Below, in pieces: positions 58,494-64,000 of a stretch of 64,000 bases of DNA. Below the pieces are notes generated by a model. It was given only the letters and a program-made list of their open reading frames with translations, was not told the DNA's origin and did not search any database. The stretch covers positions 37,510,387 through 37,574,386 of the forward strand of contig CM019218.1 in assembly GCA_009741485.1 (NCBI GenBank). Reading direction: 5' to 3'. The translations under genes and the position numbers were made by a program. Position 1 is the stretch's first letter. The number at the start of each line of letters is the position of its first letter. The stretch comes from Malurus cyaneus samueli. Its lineage: Eukaryota; Chordata; Aves; Passeriformes; Maluridae.

Positions 58494-61400
58494 AGCCAAG
58501 ACAAAGCAGATTCACCTTCAGCCCAACCTTTCAACAGCCTCCTCACAAGGAGTCTCAGTGAGTCCCATCTTTCATCCTCTGACATTCTTCATGCATGTGT
58601 AAATAGAAATACAAAGTGTGGACTGCAACCTCAGAACAATAGGTTTGTGTCGTCGATCATTTGCACTCGTTTTGCAGAGATGCAAATGCCTTCATGAATA
58701 ATATTTTCTAAAGACCTAGGAAAAGTTGCTTCACATTTCCTGACCTTCTACTGTTTGACTTGAAATCCTTCAGATTTTCAGACTTCTAACAGTTTTGTTT
58801 TTAATATTAGTTCAAAGTTTGGTGCTGTCCTCATTCAGCAATGAAGACAAGCCAATCTTCAATGTGACTTTGCTCAGGTGTTCATTTGCCCTCCATACAC
58901 ACTTCATTATACTAATTTGTTTTCCCATATTAAAGTTGAATGTACATATTCTTAGATCAGGTAGTATTTCTGTCATGAAAATTGACTGCTTTGAGCAAGA
59001 GGACCCTGATTTGTTGTTTGAGATCTTTCACACCATCTCAGTGTAAAGGTTAATTACCACTACTGACACGGTTCCTAAGTGCTGTTTGAAATAGCACAAT
59101 GCTCTGCAGATGTTTATGGCAAACCCCACAGCATTGCAACATGAACTAGCCCGAATTTAAACTAGCTGAGTTTAAAAATTATTTTTGACTATTCCCAGTT
59201 AGTGAGGCTCATAAACATTGGCACGTGTGCTGTACTACAGGGCGTCCTGCTAACGATGAGCTTCATGTGCTCAGCAAAGGAGAGAGGAGAAAGTTGTTGC
59301 CCTGCAGTCAGCAGAGTCCCCTCTGAAAGCGAGAATAATGCATGACTTGGCCAGTCACTGTCACCGAGCAGTGATGTGTACCAACTGCAAAAAGCATTTT
59401 CATGTTTAAGATGAAATAATTTATTTGAAATATTCAACAGTCAGTGCCTTCTCCGTATTGTTCTCCCAGGGTCTCAACTCACAGGCTCTGATTCCTTGTT
59501 GCCAGGAAGGCTACTTGTCAGCGGTTGTAGTGTGAGCAGCAGCAGGAGGCTCAGAAGGAGCATGTGAAATAAAGTGCATCCGCCAGAGACAGCGCAATGG
59601 TTGGTTCTCTAAGTGGCACGAAGCGCTTCACCCTGCGGGAGCCCTCAGATCTCCACGCCAGGCAGCTGGGCTGCACTTCTCTCCCATCAATAATAATGAT
59701 AAATAATAATAACGATAGCAAAGGAAAGGGAAACTCGCAGCTTACAGGCTGAATCAGATGGACTTTGTGCTCCTGCTTCCAAGGGCACAGAGATTACTTC
59801 GCCCACCTCTCCCCCCACAACCTCTGCTTTCCAAAGGCTGGCTGGGGGGCTGAGATGCAGGACTACCCTGTATCCAGGCAACGGGCATCCCTGAGGCTCT
59901 GCAAACCTCAGCAATGCACAGGGGGAGCGGCTGGGACTGGTACCTCCCCAGACTTGTGTGAGGGACAGAAGGAGCTTTTCCAATTTTAAAGAGTAAAGGC
60001 AGAGAGTAAAGATGCCTAACTACTATCTGTCAATGAAAGCATGCTCCAGGGTCTCCCTGGGGCTGCCTGGTCCCCCTGGAGCTGCCTGCTTTCCCAGAAC
60101 TGCTCACTGGGGAGTTGCAAAACTTGCTGTGATGCTCTCTTTTCTTTCTCAGTTCTGTGTAGGTTCTCACCTAGGTACACCTCTTTCTACTGCAGAAATA
60201 TTCCAGATTTACTAGCCACATCTAGGCAGCAGTTTCAATTCTTGGAACCATGCTTTGGCCAGGCAAACATACCAATGTCATGATTAATGGATATGCACCC
60301 ACACCACAAAAGATGGTCTGTGGGAGGAAAAGATCAGTTGAGAACAGGTGGTTCATGAGTCCTTAAATTCACAAAAAGTTCTTCATCAGTAATGGGATAA
60401 ACTTCTAAGCCAGGGAGATGAGTGGGAGTATTTGCATGACTCTGGTGGCATCCAGATTTCATACACAGTGCCTCAAGCAGGTTTGTTCACAGTTTTCAAC
60501 TTCAGCTGATGTTGACAGAGACTGGGACAGTCTGACAGAGATGTCGTGTTCAAAGAAAGACCAAAGAACACCAGGAGCTAAGAAAGTTATTGACACAAAC
60601 CTGGCCCCTGAGCAGGTCTTCAATTCTTTTACAATCTACAGGCCACTGATATTCAAAACACAGATTGCAGAGGATGAAGTTATTTGACAAAGAACTGGAG
60701 ATACACTCACAGAGGTTCTGTAGTGTTTAGCTGCCTTCCAAACAACTCTTCAGGCTGCCATATGGTCATTATGTAATTGCAAAATAAACCGGGAAGAATG
60801 GTCATGAGCAGAAAAAAAGGATGACAAAATGCTGCATGAAGATGCTCTTATCCAAGCCAGACTTACTCCAAAGAAGTCTTGTGTCTAGGATGAAAAAAAA
60901 GGGGACACAATGGTCCTTTCTTACCTTACTTGATGCTGTGCCAGCATTTGAGGTTCTTAGCCATAAACAAAATTTGCGACACAACACTGCACAGCAGAAA
61001 AACCCAGGTAGCCTAACCTTCCTTATCATCACAGCACTAACACACTATCCAGTCAGGACTTTTACTTTCATTCACTGTGACTAGAAACATTAAACAAACA
61101 TTGCCCAGAGGTGCATGAAATGATAAAATCCGGAGCACTCTTCAGAGCTTGGGAATTCTCATGACCCCTGCTGCAGTCTCAGCTCCCTGCCCATACCTTT
61201 CCTTCTCTCTTACCAACTCACACAGCCTCACTGTCTTGGCAAATAGCTTATTTTCCTTCTAGCAGTGACAGCTGTTATTGTAGGAGACAGCACAGTATGA
61301 AGTTACTCATTAAGGGAGAAGTAAAGAACTACCTCCCTTCAACTCCACTTGAACTCTGGGGAGAAAAAAGCACAGTCCTTCTGTTCTCCTTTGTGAGCAC

Positions 61401-61566
61401 TGACATGGAACATCAGAAAGTGCTGGCCTAAGTGCATGTTATACAGATGTCCTCAAGGACCTTAATTCAGGGTGTGCAATTCCCACCCTTTGCAGCACAG
61501 GCTACACCAATTTTACAGCTATTTCCTTAAGTCAGAATTGTGAGATGGGACCTGGGTGCCAGGTAT

Positions 61567-61625
61567 CCTGGATTTCAATCTGAGTTCACCCCCTGACAGA
61601 GGAAGGGCAAGACTTTTTATCTTTT
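61567..61625 (+). mobile_element. Possible MIR-like SINE remnant
   Basis: TATCCTGGATTTCAATCTGA, then GTTCACCCCCTGACAG and GAAGGGCAAGACTTTTTATC, is weakly similar in order to MIR (CCTGGGTTCGAATCC, TCTGCCACTTAC, CTTGGGCAAGTTACTTAA). Confidence is low. Confidence 0.25.
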
Positions 61626-63135
61626 AAATCAAACCAGCTTTCTCCTCCAAATTCTTACACACATAAAGAACCACATAAATCTTCTTTACATCTTTTGCCT
61701 TCCCAACATGTTCATTTTGCAACACTGCCTCAGCAGAAGCAAGAAGAGTGGCAGCAAAGAATCTGGAGGCATAGTAAGTGGAAGGACAGAAGAAGGACAT
61801 ATAAAGGGGAAGGTCAGTGATGTGGCACCATTGTAAAAATGAAGCCCAGGGGTCATTTATGAGATAAGGCATGCTCCAGATCAGAGATGACGGCAAAAAT
61901 CCTCAGGGACAACTTAATCTTGAGCTAGGAAACCACTGAGACCTTCAAAGCACACTTCAGTGAAGCCCTACCACTGTTGTCTTCTGCAGGACCTGCAACT
62001 TTAAATACCCCTTTAAGTGCTTTGGAGAAAAAACGCCAGATGCTTTCCCTCATTGCAAAACCAACTCTTCTTTTTGCCTGGTGCTATTTTGTACAAATCG
62101 ATCCCTCATTCAGAAATTAAAACCAAAATGAGCAGCACTAAAAGACACATCAGAGGAGCTCTGATTGAGAGGAAACCCAGAGCAAAACTGATTGATTACT
62201 CCCAGAATGCCTTTCCCTGGAGCAATAATGAAGTACGTGCCTGGGACAGAAGCCCTGAGCCCTGCATGGAAACATTTGAAAAGCTCCCTTGCACCACAGA
62301 CCTCCCTGCCTGAGGAGTGTATTTAAAACAATTCTGCAAAGCACTACAGCCAGGGTCTCTACTAAAAAGAAAAAACGTTCCCTTCCCCTCCATCGTCCTC
62401 CCCTTTAAATCAAGCTCAAACCCCAAATCCAGGAGCACCTTTACTGTGTGTGTAATGGTGTCTGTCCAACATTCCTCAGTTACAGAATCCCTTGGGATGG
62501 GGAGGAGAGCACTGCTCCTCTGGGGAAGGCATAGTGCAAGGGGCACAGTGAAGATAAACAATGCCCTTTGGAGGTTCAAACAGAGCCCATTACTGTTGTT
62601 CTAATCCTCAGCTGCAAGTCACTGGAACACAATAAAAGAGAATTAGCAAAGCAAACATTCAATGATAACAATGAGCATTCATGCCTTGTTCCCTGACTTG
62701 CAGCTGAGAGTATTCAGTAACTCAGAGCTGGATGGGAAAACAGGAACAGAAAAGCCAATGGCAGACAGGCTCCCAGACACTAAGAGTGGCAAAACCAACT
62801 CATCAGCAGAAGGAAGAGTTATGCCCTAGTGGTCATTTCCCCGCCAGGCAAGCCCCAAACTCTTTCAAAAATGAGGCACAAATAGAAATTTTGTATTAAC
62901 AAAAAACAAACAAAAATTACTCTGCATCAGTATGCTCAGAAAGAACATAGAAAGGTGATCAAAAGACTATGTTGTTTGGATGACAACACAAAAAAAAAAA
63001 ATTAAAAAAGTAGATGGGAAGAATTGCTTCAATTTGAACTGGAAGACTTTTCTTCTCAAACAAAACAATACAAAGGTTTTTCTTCACAATAATTCCCCAA
63101 CGTTTTCCTTAATCTGAAGATGAAACTTCTTCTTC

Positions 63136-63156
63136 TTTTTTTTTTTTTTTTTTTTT
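63136..63156. repeat. T21 run
   Basis: A 21-nt T run in AT-rich non-coding sequence. A short TA repeat (63372-63387) lies nearby. Nothing else is recognised in the last kilobase. Confidence 0.9.
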
Positions 63157-64000
63157 ACATTTTCTAACTTAAGAAACACCAACTACCCAAAAAAACCCAC
63201 CACACAAAATAACTCAAAACTATTTTCATAAATTTTTAGATCTAATTTTAATAGGAAAATGTGGGTTTCATTTTTAGATGTTAAAATGATCAGCTTTGGC
63301 ATTTCTAAACCAAAAATGCAAAAATGTACTGTATAAAAAAATCTGGAAGTAAGTATTTTAATGTTTACAAGTATATATATATATATGTAGCCCTACTGTT
63401 GATTGAAATTATTTGCCTAATTTTAACTTGATTTTATGAAGATGTACAATCTCTGTAAAGATTTCTGGTTATAAAAGTTGGTGTAATTTCTGTCTTTCAT
63501 ATAAATTATCTGGTACAGAGATGTGATTCAAGGACTTGATATGCAGAACTGATTTTCTATTCACAATTAAAGAACCATCAGAACACTAGACTTTTCATCA
63601 ATTGTCATTACTCTTGATCAATAGAAGAAACACCAAACAAAAGACCAAGAACCCAGGTAACTCAGGCAGCAGTTTAGGATTAGATTTCTACACCTAACAC
63701 TCAGAACTATTGAGTACCCCTGGGGATTTATATTGCTAGTCATAAACATCTGGATTTACATTCACATCTAGCTGGTTTGAAGTTTTCCTAACGGGTTATT
63801 TCCAACTACATCTTGGAAAAAAAAATAACCAAAAAACATTTCATCACTGCTTTTTAGAAGCCACCATCACTTATCCCCATTTCCTGAGATGACTTGTGGA
63901 ATATACACAACTTTATTCCCAGTGTGGTCATATTAAGTCTCCAGGAGAATCAGAGCTTTACTGTGCTGATCTTCAGGTATTTTAAACAACCATAAATTGT

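Larger units (their letters stand above)
39456..64000. other. Large AT-rich non-coding region, probably TSPAN18 5' introns and regulatory DNA
   Basis: I find no coding exon with homology I recognise, no transposon longer than MIR scraps, and no RNA gene. Open frames of up to 214 codons occur, but they show no domain or family I recognise and no spliced continuation. The likely contents are 5'-UTR introns of TSPAN18 or upstream intergenic DNA. Stretches at about 42280-42620, 45770-46240, 52100-52720 and 56640-56910 look regulatory. The first TSPAN18 exon was not located. Confidence 0.5.

Noticed and set aside
1..64000. Endogenous retrovirus, CRISPR array, tRNA/rRNA or a novel multi-gene system
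   Set aside because: I saw no LTR pairs, polymerase-like frames, regular spaced repeats or cloverleaf-like sequences. The window is an ordinary two-gene vertebrate locus.

Overview
The window is vertebrate nuclear DNA, most likely from a bird. Genes are split into short exons by GT-AG introns, no bacterial or viral gene organisation is present, and interspersed repeats are sparse. The one clear transposon is a 3' fragment of a CR1 LINE, the dominant bird/reptile retroposon, at about 20111-20462. I cannot name the species.

Two protein-coding genes are supported, and they converge tail to tail. On the + strand, TP53I11 (tumour protein p53-inducible protein 11) has six coding exons between 6507 and 10043. 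They join in frame to a 189-residue protein, the length I recall for the human protein. On the - strand, TSPAN18 (tetraspanin-18) has seven coding exons between 34485 and 17186. They join in frame to 247 residues with four membrane segments and the six-cysteine tetraspanin large loop. A strongly delimited non-coding exon at 39366-39455 is probably part of its 5' UTR. The same two genes are convergent neighbours on human chromosome 11p11.2, so this is conserved synteny.

Layout: 1-6271 is non-coding DNA upstream of or inside 5'-UTR introns of TP53I11, including a 278-nt unbroken pyrimidine tract with TTCC repeats (4032-4309). 6507-10043 is the TP53I11 coding region, with a CpG-rich patch around exon 5. 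10044 to about 13.6 kb is its probable 3' UTR. About 13.5-17.2 kb is the probable 3' UTR of TSPAN18, and poly(A) hexamers for the two strands lie within 45 nt of each other, so the transcripts may end on or overlap one another. 17.2-34.5 kb holds the TSPAN18 coding exons and introns. 34.5-64 kb is AT-rich and has no recognisable coding gene. It most likely holds 5'-UTR introns and regulatory DNA of TSPAN18, with several homeodomain-site-rich stretches that look like conserved non-coding elements and one GC-rich promoter-like patch near 46 kb.

I found no tRNA, rRNA, CRISPR, endogenous virus or unknown multi-gene system. The points worth checking are regulatory: the convergent 3' ends, the inferred 5'-UTR exon with a tiny upstream ORF, the intragenic CpG-rich patch, the long polypyrimidine tract, and the candidate enhancers.
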